Assembly (NCBI GenBank): GCA_964604135.1
Contig: CAZRXU010000053.1
Location: 1 to 16,962 of the forward strand
Length of the DNA stretch: 16,962 nt
Direction of reading: 5' to 3'
DNA from: Sabulitectum sp964604135
Lineage (GTDB): Bacteria; Fermentibacterota; Fermentibacteria; Fermentibacterales; JCC-6
Shown here: positions 7,750-14,600 of the stretch, piece after piece
Numbering within the stretch: the first letter of the stretch is position 1
How the letters are laid out: the number at the start of each line of letters is the position of its first letter
The notes under the pieces: generated by a model
Seen by the model: only the letters and a program-made list of their open reading frames with translations
What the model was told of the DNA's origin: nothing
Database searches by the model: none
Translations under genes and position numbers: made by a program

Positions 7750-8824
7750 TCAGAGGTTTTCGTAGTTTTCGAATGCATCGACTATATCAAGGTAAACACC
7801 ATCAAAACCGGCACTAAGTATTCTGTCCAGATATGAATTACTGTTTCCAAAAATAATCGCCTGCCATTCCGGATACCAATACCGCACCTTGTAGTTTCCG
7901 GCCCAGTCAGGGTTTTCAGCCTCAAGCCACTGCGGCTTGCTGCTGTTCCAGCTGTTCTGCCAGTAGAACCGGTAGTTTTCTGCCTCTCCGATGCTCATGT
8001 AGCAGATAACCAGCCGGCTTCCACAGTTTTGCTTTGCTTTCAACTGCTGCACCTCTGTCTGGGTGAACATCACTTCGTTGAAGCACAGATCCATGATGAT
8101 CACATCGTAGTTTGTGGCGGAAACGGCGTTTATGAACTCCTGTTTTGTGCCGAAGTTCTCACCGTTTATAAGATACAGAAAGTTTTTTGCTTGTGATATG
8201 TCTGATATATCATCGCTGTTTGTGTTGTATGGCTGTGCCGGGTAGTTCGGGATATTGTTCAGGTCTCTGTGGCTGGCAGCAAAGGCGATGAATCCATTTT
8301 GNNNNNNNNNNNNNNNNNNNNNNNNNNNNNNNNNNNNNNNNNNNNNNNNNNNNNNNNNNNNNNNNNNNNNNNNNNNNNNNNNNNNNNNNNNNNNNNNNNN
8401 NATCCATTTTGCTGTGAGTAAAGCAGTAATCTGTTGTAAGAACCTCTACGCCGTGCTGTTCACAAACCAGACACAGGTCAAGCATGTGCTGGAAATCCTC
8501 TGCGGAGGCTGGCTGATCATCATCATCGTAACCGTAGAAAAGACCTTCTCTGCCTGTTGCATCCAGTGAACTCAGGTAGGCAGATACAGGTGTTCCATTG
8601 CCTTCTCCTGTATCGGTAACAAGTTCCTGCCCGTTCTGAGGAATAACGATAAAGGCGCTGTTAACACTTCGAGCGTAGTTCCCTATATCTGTAACAAAGT
8701 CGCGCATCTCCTGTCTGTAGTTTACATCGCCTTCAGGGGGGCCCTCCACATTACTGCCGGAGCATCCGCTGTAAAGCAGACAGGTTGCAACACAAATTGA
8801 TACAGTGAGTTTGATGCCATTCAT
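7750..8824 (-). CDS. TM1410/MJ1477-family putative glycoside hydrolase lipoprotein, interrupted by an assembly gap
   Basis: Two open segments flank the N gap and belong to one gene. The upstream part (8824 to 8402) begins MNGIKLTVSICVATCLLYSGC, a lipoprotein-like signal with Cys21, although Tyr at -3 is atypical. It then has SAFIVIPQNG, LFYGYDDDDQ and VEVLTTDYCFTHSKMD. The downstream part (8301 to 7750) has GFIAFAASHRDLNNIPNYP, SDDISDISQAKNFLYLING, RLVICYMSIGEAENYRFYW and AGFDGVYLDIVDAFE, strong signatures of the TM1410 (GH114-like) family. Older databases label this family as a possible cysteinyl-tRNA synthetase, which is misleading. It probably acts on a polysaccharide at the cell surface, substrate unknown. 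The frame is off across the 100 Ns only because the gap length is arbitrary. Its ATG overlaps the HD-GYP stop as ATGA, so translation is coupled. Confidence 0.88.
8302..8401. other. Assembly gap (100 N)
   Basis: Exactly 100 N characters, a placeholder length, lie inside the TM1410-family gene. The same ten bases, ATCCATTTTG, lie immediately on each side (8292-8301 and 8402-8411). Family sequence recalled from memory has roughly eight residues (DSYxxN-like) at this position, so the true gap is probably only a few tens of bases. Confidence 0.97.
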
Positions 8825-10026
8825 CCGTTATACCTTTCTACCTGATCATTTCCGTTTATTCCATCCGGATAGTTTTCTCTTAATTCTCTAAGAACTTCAA
8901 ACTGAGATATAAAATGTGTTTCCAGGCCGGGATCAAACTTGCTGCCGAACATCTTCGCCATTTCCTCTGTAACCAGTTCAAAAGTCCACGGGCTTTTGTA
9001 TGCTCTGCTGGAACTCAGAGCATCAAATACATCGGCAATTGCTGTGATTCTGGCCATGAATGGTATTTTATTACCTTCAAGCCCCCTGGGGTAACCAGTT
9101 CCATCCCAGTTTTCGTGGTGGCACAGGGCGATATCTTTTGCCATTTCGTCAAAGGGAGATTCGCAATTGCGCAGAACTTCCGCTCCTATGATGCAGTGGT
9201 TCTGCATAATTTTTCGTTCTTCCGGAGAGAGAGAGGCAGGTTTTTTCAGTATTACATCGCTTATGCCGGTTTTTCCCACATCGTGAAGCATTGCTGCCAT
9301 ACGAAGGATATCTCTGTTGTGAATTCTATCTGTCTCTTCCACATCATTTGTTTTTGCCCAGGAGTCGTATATGGCAACCGAGTAGCTGCCCACTCTGTTT
9401 ACATGAGGTCCTGTTTCGCCTGGGTCGCGGAGCTCGGTCATGTTAACCATGCGCATAAGCAGTGTTCTGGTCATTATGGCTCTTTCCAGGGCGAGGGCAC
9501 CAAGAGTTGCATAGTATTTTCCCAGAAGTTCCATTCTGCTGTGAAAGGCAATAAATTCCCTGCCATCTGATCTGGCATTTATCAACTGAAGCACCCCCAC
9601 TACAACCTTCCTGTTGTTGATAAGGGGAAGCGTCAGGGTAGATCTGGTTCTGTAGAATGCGACTTTGTCGTAACTATCATCAAAAGAGTACGGAGCTTCC
9701 GGTGGTATTTCGCGAACATCATCTATATTCAAAACATCACCTGTGCTGGCTACGTAACCGGCCATGCTGGATTTGCTGAGAGGAATACTGAAGCGGGTGT
9801 AGGGAATTCTCTCGCCTCTTCGGGTGATCGTATCATTCTGGGAGTGGCGGAAGGAAAGAATACCGCCTTCAACCGTATAGATTGAGCCTGCATCGGCATT
9901 GGTAAAGAAGCGGGCTTCTGTTAGAATTTGCTCAAGAAGTATGTCGATATCACCTATGTTCACCAGCATGGTTCCAGCAGCAAGAACACGCTTCAGAAAT
10001 TCCGAATCTGTTGCAGAAATTCCCAT
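8821..10026 (-). CDS. GAF / HD-GYP c-di-GMP phosphodiesterase
   Basis: This 401-residue protein has a GAF sensor domain at about residues 15-185 (for example SIYTVEGGILSF, MAGYVASTG, VLQLINARS) and an HD-GYP domain at about 200-385 that hydrolyses c-di-GMP. The metal-site residues are present: GPHVNRV (H208), LHDVGKTG (H248, D249), NHCIIGAE (H277), CHHENWDGTGYPRG (H303, H304 and the GYP motif at 311-313) and IADVFDAL (D332). No membrane helix is seen, so it should be cytosolic. I place the start at the ATG at 10026, preceded by TTTAGGAAG with good spacing. A GTG 36 nt upstream is in frame but less likely, because the probable -10 box overlaps it. The gene follows the glycosyltransferase by 84 nt and overlaps the lipoprotein gene by 4 nt. 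Confidence 0.93.
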   Translation of the reverse strand: MGISATDSEFLKRVLAAGTMLVNIGDIDILLEQILTEARFFTNADAGSIYTVEGGILSFRHSQNDTITRRGERIPYTRFSIPLSKSSMAGYVASTGDVLNIDDVREIPPEAPYSFDDSYDKVAFYRTRSTLTLPLINNRKVVVGVLQLINARSDGREFIAFHSRMELLGKYYATLGALALERAIMTRTLLMRMVNMTELRDPGETGPHVNRVGSYSVAIYDSWAKTNDVEETDRIHNRDILRMAAMLHDVGKTGISDVILKKPASLSPEERKIMQNHCIIGAEVLRNCESPFDEMAKDIALCHHENWDGTGYPRGLEGNKIPFMARITAIADVFDALSSSRAYKSPWTFELVTEEMAKMFGSKFDPGLETHFISQFEVLRELRENYPDGINGNDQVERYNG

Positions 10027-10053
10027 TTTACTTCCTAAACAGGTTATGATTTT

Positions 10054-10082
10054 AAGATACACCTGTAAGGCTGATACTGCAA
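10054..10082 (-). promoter_or_regulatory. Possible internal promoter ahead of the HD-GYP gene
   Basis: On the minus strand, TTGCAG (complement of 10077-10082) and TATCTT (complement of 10054-10059) are 17 nt apart, ending 27 nt before the ATG at 10026. A 6-nt inverted repeat, ACAGGT (10039-10044) and ACCTGT (10061-10066), flanks the -10. Matches to consensus are moderate. Confidence 0.4.
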
Positions 10083-10110
10083 TAGTCAGTACATGGGTTT
10101 GTGAGCGGAG

Positions 10111-11226
10111 TCAGCTGCCGGAAGCGCTTTCCGCAACTTGTTCCATCACCTCCAGCATTCTGCTTCCGGTCTGATCCCAGTTGAAGCTTCCTGCCCAGGG
10201 AATGGCGTTTTGGGAAAACTCTTTTCTTTTGCCCAGGCTGGTAAGAATGCTTTCCAGAGCGTCTGCCAGGGCAACCTGGTCCCGGTGTTTTACCAGAATA
10301 CCGGTTTTACCGTCAATAACCGAATCGCGAAGCCCGTCAGAGTTGCTGGCAACAACCGGTGTGCCGCAGCAGTTGGCTTCTATTACAGTAAGGCCCCAGC
10401 CTTCCTTGGCGGAAGGGAACACTGCTACCCAGGCTTTTTGAAGCCACAGAAGCTTTTCCTCTTGCGAAACAAAACCTTCAAATGCAACACTGTCCTGCAG
10501 GTTAAGCTTGCCCACCAGCAGCTTAAGAGTACGTGAGTAGTCACCCTGCCCAATAACTGTAAGTTTTACTTCTATATTCCTCTGTTGAAGCAGTTTCATC
10601 GCCTCAAGCAGGTGCTGAACACCTTTGTACTTTTTTAGTCGCCCTACAAACAGAAGCCTTCCAGCTTCCGGTTTTACTTCGGGATTGTATTTGTAGAAAT
10701 CGGTATCTATTCCGCAGGGAATTACACTGATTCTGTCTGCTTCAATTCCCCTTCTTACCAGGTCGTGTTTGGTGCTGTCACTTATGGCTACAAACTTGCT
10801 TCTGCTGTAGACCCGGGGAATCATAGCTTCAAGTGCGTTAACATATATAGCTTTCGCGGCAGACACTTCCCTGAATGCTGTTGTTCCAAACAGATGGGGA
10901 ACGATTGCAAGCACAGGGGTGTTCGACCACAGAGGTGAAAACACAGGAACTTTGCAGATGTCTTCCACTATCAGATCGAAGGAACCTAGATCAAGTGATC
11001 TGCAGTAGTTTTTAAGCGTGTAGTTGTAGGAGTACCACTTTCCATGGCGATGAATCTGCACACCGTCAATTACTTCCTTTTCAGGCAGCCACTGCACTGC
11101 GTGAGAAACATGAATAACCTCGTGGCCTGCTTTCACCGCCCTTTTAAGAATTTCATGAAGATGTATTTCGGCGCCACCCGCCTCAGGGTTGTGCGGGTCG
11201 CGCCAGTTTAGGGCAAGAATCTTCAT
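10111..11226 (-). CDS. GT4-family glycosyltransferase
   Basis: This 371-residue GT-B glycosyltransferase starts MKILALNWRDPHNPEAGGAE, the acceptor-side glycine-rich start typical of family GT4. The donor-binding half has LLFVGRLKKYKGVQHLLEAM (191-210), VIGQGDY (224-230) and the EX7E signature EGWGLTVIE (E275, E283), followed by CCGTPVVASNSDGL. It probably transfers a sugar from a nucleotide donor to a cell-surface glycan or lipid; donor and acceptor cannot be read from the sequence. I choose the ATG at 11226, which overlaps the upstream methyltransferase stop as ATGA. The open frame extends 72 codons further upstream, but that stretch lies wholly inside the methyltransferase gene and shows no glycosyltransferase character. 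Confidence 0.92.
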   Translation of the reverse strand: MKILALNWRDPHNPEAGGAEIHLHEILKRAVKAGHEVIHVSHAVQWLPEKEVIDGVQIHRHGKWYSYNYTLKNYCRSLDLGSFDLIVEDICKVPVFSPLWSNTPVLAIVPHLFGTTAFREVSAAKAIYVNALEAMIPRVYSRSKFVAISDSTKHDLVRRGIEADRISVIPCGIDTDFYKYNPEVKPEAGRLLFVGRLKKYKGVQHLLEAMKLLQQRNIEVKLTVIGQGDYSRTLKLLVGKLNLQDSVAFEGFVSQEEKLLWLQKAWVAVFPSAKEGWGLTVIEANCCGTPVVASNSDGLRDSVIDGKTGILVKHRDQVALADALESILTSLGKRKEFSQNAIPWAGSFNWDQTGSRMLEVMEQVAESASGS

Positions 11227-12002
11227 TGGTTCACAGGCTTTCTGGCAAAAATGCCTATGATCACTGCTGTTTTGGGCCCAAGCCAGCTTTGTTGAACAGC
11301 TGTTCTTATTTTTGACCTCAACCGGTGAACGGGTGGCAGTATTACCGGCCTCATTGGCAGCTTCAAACCAGTTTTCATCAGAACTTCCCTCACCATTCTG
11401 TAACCCAGAGATGGAGAGAAGTACCTGCTGTAAACCGACCACGGTTCAACCCCGTGGCTGGCAAGATATCTGCTGAGCTGTCTTTGTGTATACTGTGTTT
11501 CCCACCCGGCAAACCATGTTCCAGTGGCGATCATTGCTTTCTTTACCACAGTGTAGATATGAAATGTCTGGGGTACATCAACAAGCAGGTTTCCTCCGGG
11601 TTTTGTTACTCTTATGCATTCGTCGGTCATTGGATCTGTATCTTTAAAATGTTCCATAACTCCCTGATGAAAAACAAGGTCGAATGTATCCGGCTTGAAC
11701 GGAAGCATGTTTGCGTCACCGCAGACAAGCAGCAGGGTTTCTCCATTGCTGTGTGCTGCTTCTTTTGCAAGTTTCAGAGCAGAGTGAGAGTAATCCAGAG
11801 CAACAGGCAGAGCCCCTTCCTGTGCCAGAGCAACGCTGTCGCGGGCAGTGGCGGCTCCCACTTCAAGAGTAATCATGCTTTTGGGGCTCAGTCTTTTCAG
11901 AACCTCAACTCTTATCCTGTCGTCGTTGTCGTATATGTCGGAGAGGTCTCTATCCCTCTCCCAGAATTTATCCCAGTGTGATCTTTGTGATGAATGGGCC
12001 AT
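11223..12002 (-). CDS. Class I SAM-dependent methyltransferase (glycan locus)
   Basis: This 259-residue methyltransferase has motif I as LEVGAATARDSVAL at residues 46-59 (GxAT in place of the usual GxGxG), the acidic D70 at the end of beta-2 (VALDYSH), CGDANMLPFKPDTFDLVFHQGVMEHF (motifs II-IV, about 94-119) and TKPGGNLLVDVPQ. The C-terminal part (about 150-259) is rich in aromatic and basic residues and may bind the acceptor. The ATG at 12002 follows AAGGAGGG closely. It is the first gene of a four-gene minus-strand set with the glycosyltransferase, HD-GYP and lipoprotein genes. Overlap with the glycosyltransferase suggests it modifies the same glycan or lipid-linked sugar, which is inference. 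Confidence 0.87.
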   Translation of the reverse strand: MAHSSQRSHWDKFWERDRDLSDIYDNDDRIRVEVLKRLSPKSMITLEVGAATARDSVALAQEGALPVALDYSHSALKLAKEAAHSNGETLLLVCGDANMLPFKPDTFDLVFHQGVMEHFKDTDPMTDECIRVTKPGGNLLVDVPQTFHIYTVVKKAMIATGTWFAGWETQYTQRQLSRYLASHGVEPWSVYSRYFSPSLGYRMVREVLMKTGLKLPMRPVILPPVHRLRSKIRTAVQQSWLGPKTAVIIGIFARKPVNQ

Positions 12003-12049
12003 TTCCCTCCTTGATGATACAATCGGTAATCTACAATATCACAAAGAAG

Positions 12050-12079
12050 TTGACCAATCGGGGAATAATTGAATATATA
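12050..12079 (+). promoter_or_regulatory. Probable promoter of the GNAT gene
   Basis: TTGACC (12050-12055) and TATATA (12074-12079) are 18 nt apart, ending 53 nt before the ATG at 12133, within the 130-nt divergent intergenic region. I could not find an equally good minus-strand promoter here for the methyltransferase operon. Confidence 0.5.
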
Positions 12080-12132
12080 CCATCCAGCCATGGATTTTAC
12101 CGAAGAGTAAGACAGCGAGAAGGAACGGTTGT

Positions 12133-12636
12133 ATGAACTTGTCTCTCAGGCGGTTTGAGGAAAGCGATATCATTAATCTTGATAACTGGAGCCATGCTGT
12201 AGGCTCCTACAAATACATGCAGAAGGTCACACCGCTCAACTATTCAGAGCCTGCCGATCTGGCTGAATGGGGTAAAGAATTTGTCTGGTTTGCTATAACC
12301 ATCGACGATGAAGCTGTGGGAGGGGTCTGGATAGACAGGCGGCGCCCAGGAGATACAATTGGCATTCTTGGAATTCTTATAGGCAGACCTGACATTCTCG
12401 GCAGGGGGATTGGGCGGCAGGCAATAGCTATAGCAATGGCAGAAGCGGTTGCTATACTGGGAATAACACGCGTAAGGCTTACAGTACGCAAGGCAAACGA
12501 GAGAGCTATCAGAGCCTATTCAAGTGTTGGTTTCGAGGTTACCGGTCAGGGAACAGTTATTATTGATGATGGCTCCTCAGTTCATTTCTATCGAATGGAA
12601 GCAGATACGACTGAGATTTCAGCCAGAGCAGTATAG
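12133..12636 (+). CDS. GNAT-family N-acetyltransferase
   Basis: This 167-residue single-domain acetyltransferase uses acetyl-CoA. Features of the fold are the N-terminal LSLRRFEESDI (beta-1/alpha-1), WFAITIDDEAVGGVWI (beta-2/3), and the acetyl-CoA pyrophosphate loop LGRGIGRQA (motif A, about residues 93-101) preceded by GILIGRPDIL, where family members usually have the beta-4 strand. After it come RVRLTVRKANERAIRAYSSVGF (motif B) and a final beta strand. The pattern is closest to RimJ/RimL-like or spermidine acetyltransferases, but the substrate cannot be read. The ATG has AAGGA about 8 nt upstream. It seems to be a single-gene unit: its own promoter lies upstream and the next gene has a separate promoter. 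Confidence 0.88.
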   Translation: MNLSLRRFEESDIINLDNWSHAVGSYKYMQKVTPLNYSEPADLAEWGKEFVWFAITIDDEAVGGVWIDRRRPGDTIGILGILIGRPDILGRGIGRQAIAIAMAEAVAILGITRVRLTVRKANERAIRAYSSVGFEVTGQGTVIIDDGSSVHFYRMEADTTEISARAV

Positions 12637-12656
12637 ATACCAACCCTCTCCCTAAC

Positions 12657-12685
12657 TTGTCAGCTGCCGGTACAGGTGTTATTTA
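12657..12685 (+). promoter_or_regulatory. Probable promoter of the zinc-ribbon / CA-tail / radical SAM operon
   Basis: TTGTCA (12657-12662), a 17-nt spacer, then TATTTA (12680-12685), ending 27 nt before the ATG at 12713. It is the only reasonable promoter in the 76-nt gap after the GNAT gene. All four downstream genes overlap or lie within 2 nt of each other, so it probably drives the whole operon. Confidence 0.5.
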
Positions 12686-12712
12686 CAATGCTGGGTTCTC
12701 AGAGGGGGAAGT

Positions 12713-13048
12713 ATGAAAGCTGTCAAGGTTATTCTGGCTGTATTCGGTCTTGTACTTTTGTTTTTTGGTCTGGTGTTTATTATCGGGGGCAGACCTGTTA
12801 CAGGTACAGTTATGGTTGCCTCTGGCGTGTTCATGATTGTTTACGGCCTTCGAAAACCCAAAACCCGTGATGTTGTAATAAAGCGTGAACTTGAGCTTTC
12901 AGGTGATGTCAAGCTGGAAGGCATGAAGTGCACTCAGTGCGGAGGTGCGCTTTCCTCTGAAAACCTGTCGTTCAAGGCCGGTACCGTATTTGTCACCTGC
13001 CCGTACTGTCACAGTGAATACCAGATTGAGGAGGCTCCCAAATGGTAA
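12713..13048 (+). CDS. Two-helix membrane protein with C-terminal zinc ribbon
   Basis: This 111-residue protein has two hydrophobic helices (about residues 5-24 and 28-46), a charged linker (RKPKTRDVVIKRELELSGDVK) and a C-terminal zinc ribbon with Cys73-x2-Cys76 (KCTQCGG) and Cys96-x2-Cys99 (TCPYCHS), ending EYQIEEAPKW. With both helices forming a hairpin, the positive linker and ribbon should be cytoplasmic. From memory, this EE-x-PKW ending is common in small zinc-ribbon proteins encoded beside DUF2207-type proteins. Its final codons overlap the ATG of the DUF2207-like gene by 7 nt, so production is coupled. A role as an accessory or scaffold for that protein is inferred. AGGGGGAAG precedes the ATG. 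Confidence 0.85.
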   Translation: MKAVKVILAVFGLVLLFFGLVFIIGGRPVTGTVMVASGVFMIVYGLRKPKTRDVVIKRELELSGDVKLEGMKCTQCGGALSSENLSFKAGTVFVTCPYCHSEYQIEEAPKW

Positions 13049-14598
13049 AAACTTTTGTTGCAGGAGTTCTTCTTGTTTCTGCAGCTCTGGGGCAGAGTTA
13101 CAATTTTTCAATTCCGGAGTTCAGGTGTGTTGTTGAAGTCAACGCAGACAGAAGCCTGAACATCAGCTATGAGATACTGTTTCAGTGCACACCCGGATAC
13201 AGCAGCATCGATATTGTGGATATCGGATTTCCGTCGGACGATTTTCAACTGAGTTCCATGAAGGCCGGGGTAGACGGTGCATTTGTTACAGACATCCGCT
13301 ACTCCACGTACATAGACAAGGGTGTGGAGGTTCACCTTGGCAACAGCTCTATATACCATGGGGAAATGGGACACTTCTGGCTTACAGGTGTTAACGAGAA
13401 CATGGTGTTTCTCGATACGGAAGATGACGACTATGCCTCAGTAAAATTTACTCCCACCTGGTTTGACTCGGATCTCTTAAGCGGATCCAGTGATTTTACA
13501 CTTGTAATGACGTTCCCGGAGGGCTCGACCACTGAAAACGTAAGGTATCATGACAGACCTTTCACAGATTTCCGGGTAGAGAAAGACGGGCGTGTTTCCT
13601 ACATCTGGGAAGAAACCAGAAGAGTGGATTCGCCGTACATGGTCGGAATCTCATTTCCCGATAATCTTGTAAACGGGCCTCTGTCGGAGAGGCCGAAGGA
13701 GCCGCTGATTTCCAAAGAAGCTCTCTTCGCACTTGGTATTTTCGGGTTCATTTTTCTTGTTTTCGGCTCAGTGGTGCTGGCTATTGTGAAGGCGGTTAAA
13801 AAGGCTAAACGCAGAAGAGGCGAGTACCTTCCCCCAAGCCTTGGTCTTGAGGGGAGCGGAATAAAGCGGGGGCTTACAGCTCCCCTTGCTGCTCTGCTGC
13901 TTGAACAGAAGCTCGACAGGGTTTTTGTTCTTATCATTTTCGGTCTGCTTAAAAAAGGTGCACTGAAGATGAATGAACAAGGCAGGCTGATTAAGTCGGA
14001 TACACTGCCAGGGCTTCGCCCATACGAGAAGAAACTGCTGAGTATTCTACCCGACGACCCGGCAGGTAAACCTGTTCCAGGCAAAAAACTGAGGCACATA
14101 TTTGTAAACATGATAAAGGTTCTTGAGAAAAAAATGGACGGATACTCACTTAAGGAATCACAGGAATACTACCGCAGGGTTATAAACAGTGCCTGGAAAA
14201 TGGTGGCAGAAGACGAGTCATCTGAAAGAGCGGGAGAAGTATTTGGAAGCTGGTTCCAGTGGCTTCTCGCAGACGAGGAGTTCGATTCCAGGCTTAAAAA
14301 AATACCATCAGCAGGCAGTATCCTTATGCCTGCATACATGTACAACATGTTTCCTTCTGGGAAAATAGCAGGTGTGGGTTCAGGCGGGATGACTCTTACA
14401 CAGGCCTGTTCTCAGGTCGCAGGAGCACTAACAAGAACCGCAGAGAACACAGTAAGCAACCTGACCAGCCTTTCAACAGTTGTAACTTCAAAGACAAATC
14501 CTGTTCCGGTGTCCAGTTACAGCAGTTCCGGTGGCGGGTCTTCGTGTGCGTGTGCATGCGCAGGGTGCGCGTGCGCCTGTGCAGGGGGGGGCAGGTAA
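13042..14598 (+). CDS. DUF2207-like membrane protein with Cys-Ala C-terminal tail; proposed radical SAM substrate
   Basis: This 518-residue protein has a signal peptide (residues 1 to about 18, ...VSAALGQ), a beta-rich outer domain (19-227), one membrane helix (about 228-250) followed by KKAKRRR (positive-inside), and a cytoplasmic region. That region begins EYLPPS and contains helical segments such as LAALLLEQKLDRVFVLIIFGLLKKGALKM, matching the plan of DUF2207 proteins (PF09972-like; by architecture, not by search). A Ser/Thr-rich linker leads to SSSGGGSS and the end CACACAGCACACAGGGR, with Cys at 502, 504, 506, 509, 511 and 513. Standard DUF2207 tails I know are plain glycine-rich. The stop is 2 nt from the ATG of a PqqD-like/radical SAM/SPASM protein, so the tail is a good candidate for modification. 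No function is established. Confidence 0.85.
   Translation: MVKTFVAGVLLVSAALGQSYNFSIPEFRCVVEVNADRSLNISYEILFQCTPGYSSIDIVDIGFPSDDFQLSSMKAGVDGAFVTDIRYSTYIDKGVEVHLGNSSIYHGEMGHFWLTGVNENMVFLDTEDDDYASVKFTPTWFDSDLLSGSSDFTLVMTFPEGSTTENVRYHDRPFTDFRVEKDGRVSYIWEETRRVDSPYMVGISFPDNLVNGPLSERPKEPLISKEALFALGIFGFIFLVFGSVVLAIVKAVKKAKRRRGEYLPPSLGLEGSGIKRGLTAPLAALLLEQKLDRVFVLIIFGLLKKGALKMNEQGRLIKSDTLPGLRPYEKKLLSILPDDPAGKPVPGKKLRHIFVNMIKVLEKKMDGYSLKESQEYYRRVINSAWKMVAEDESSERAGEVFGSWFQWLLADEEFDSRLKKIPSAGSILMPAYMYNMFPSGKIAGVGSGGMTLTQACSQVAGALTRTAENTVSNLTSLSTVVTSKTNPVPVSSYSSSGGGSSCACACAGCACACAGGGR
14539..14595 (+). other. Cys-Ala tail: candidate modified (core) segment
   Basis: These codons encode SS-CACACA-G-CACACA-GGGR. 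The two hexapeptide blocks are identical and symmetric around one glycine. Codons vary between the blocks (TGT GCG TGT GCA TGC GCA versus TGC GCG TGC GCC TGT GCA), so the repeat exists at protein level rather than as a simple DNA repeat. A G8 run (14584-14591) encodes the following glycines. Confidence 0.8.
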
Positions 14599-14600
14599 CA

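Noticed and set aside
8210..8824. Two separate broken genes at the N gap
   Set aside because: Both sides carry consecutive parts of the same TM1410-family protein on the same strand, and the frame mismatch follows only from the arbitrary 100-N gap.
10027..10062. GTG start at 10062 for the HD-GYP protein
   Set aside because: The ATG at 10026 has a clear TTTAGGAAG ribosome site; the GTG has none and sits next to the likely -10 element.
11227..11442. A 72-residue N-terminal extension of the glycosyltransferase
   Set aside because: It lies entirely inside the methyltransferase gene in another frame. The ATG at 11226 gives the standard GT4 N-terminus and a 4-nt overlap.
14539..14590. GTGCGTGTGC-type sequence as a DNA microsatellite
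   Set aside because: The codons vary, the reading frame is maintained, and the protein pattern is far more regular than the DNA.
14544..14600. A longer start for the radical SAM gene (protein beginning MCVCMRRVRVRLC)
   Set aside because: This 19-residue extension is the CA-tail coding sequence read in another frame. The ATG at 14601 is preceded by a ribosome site and starts where the PqqD-like domain is expected.
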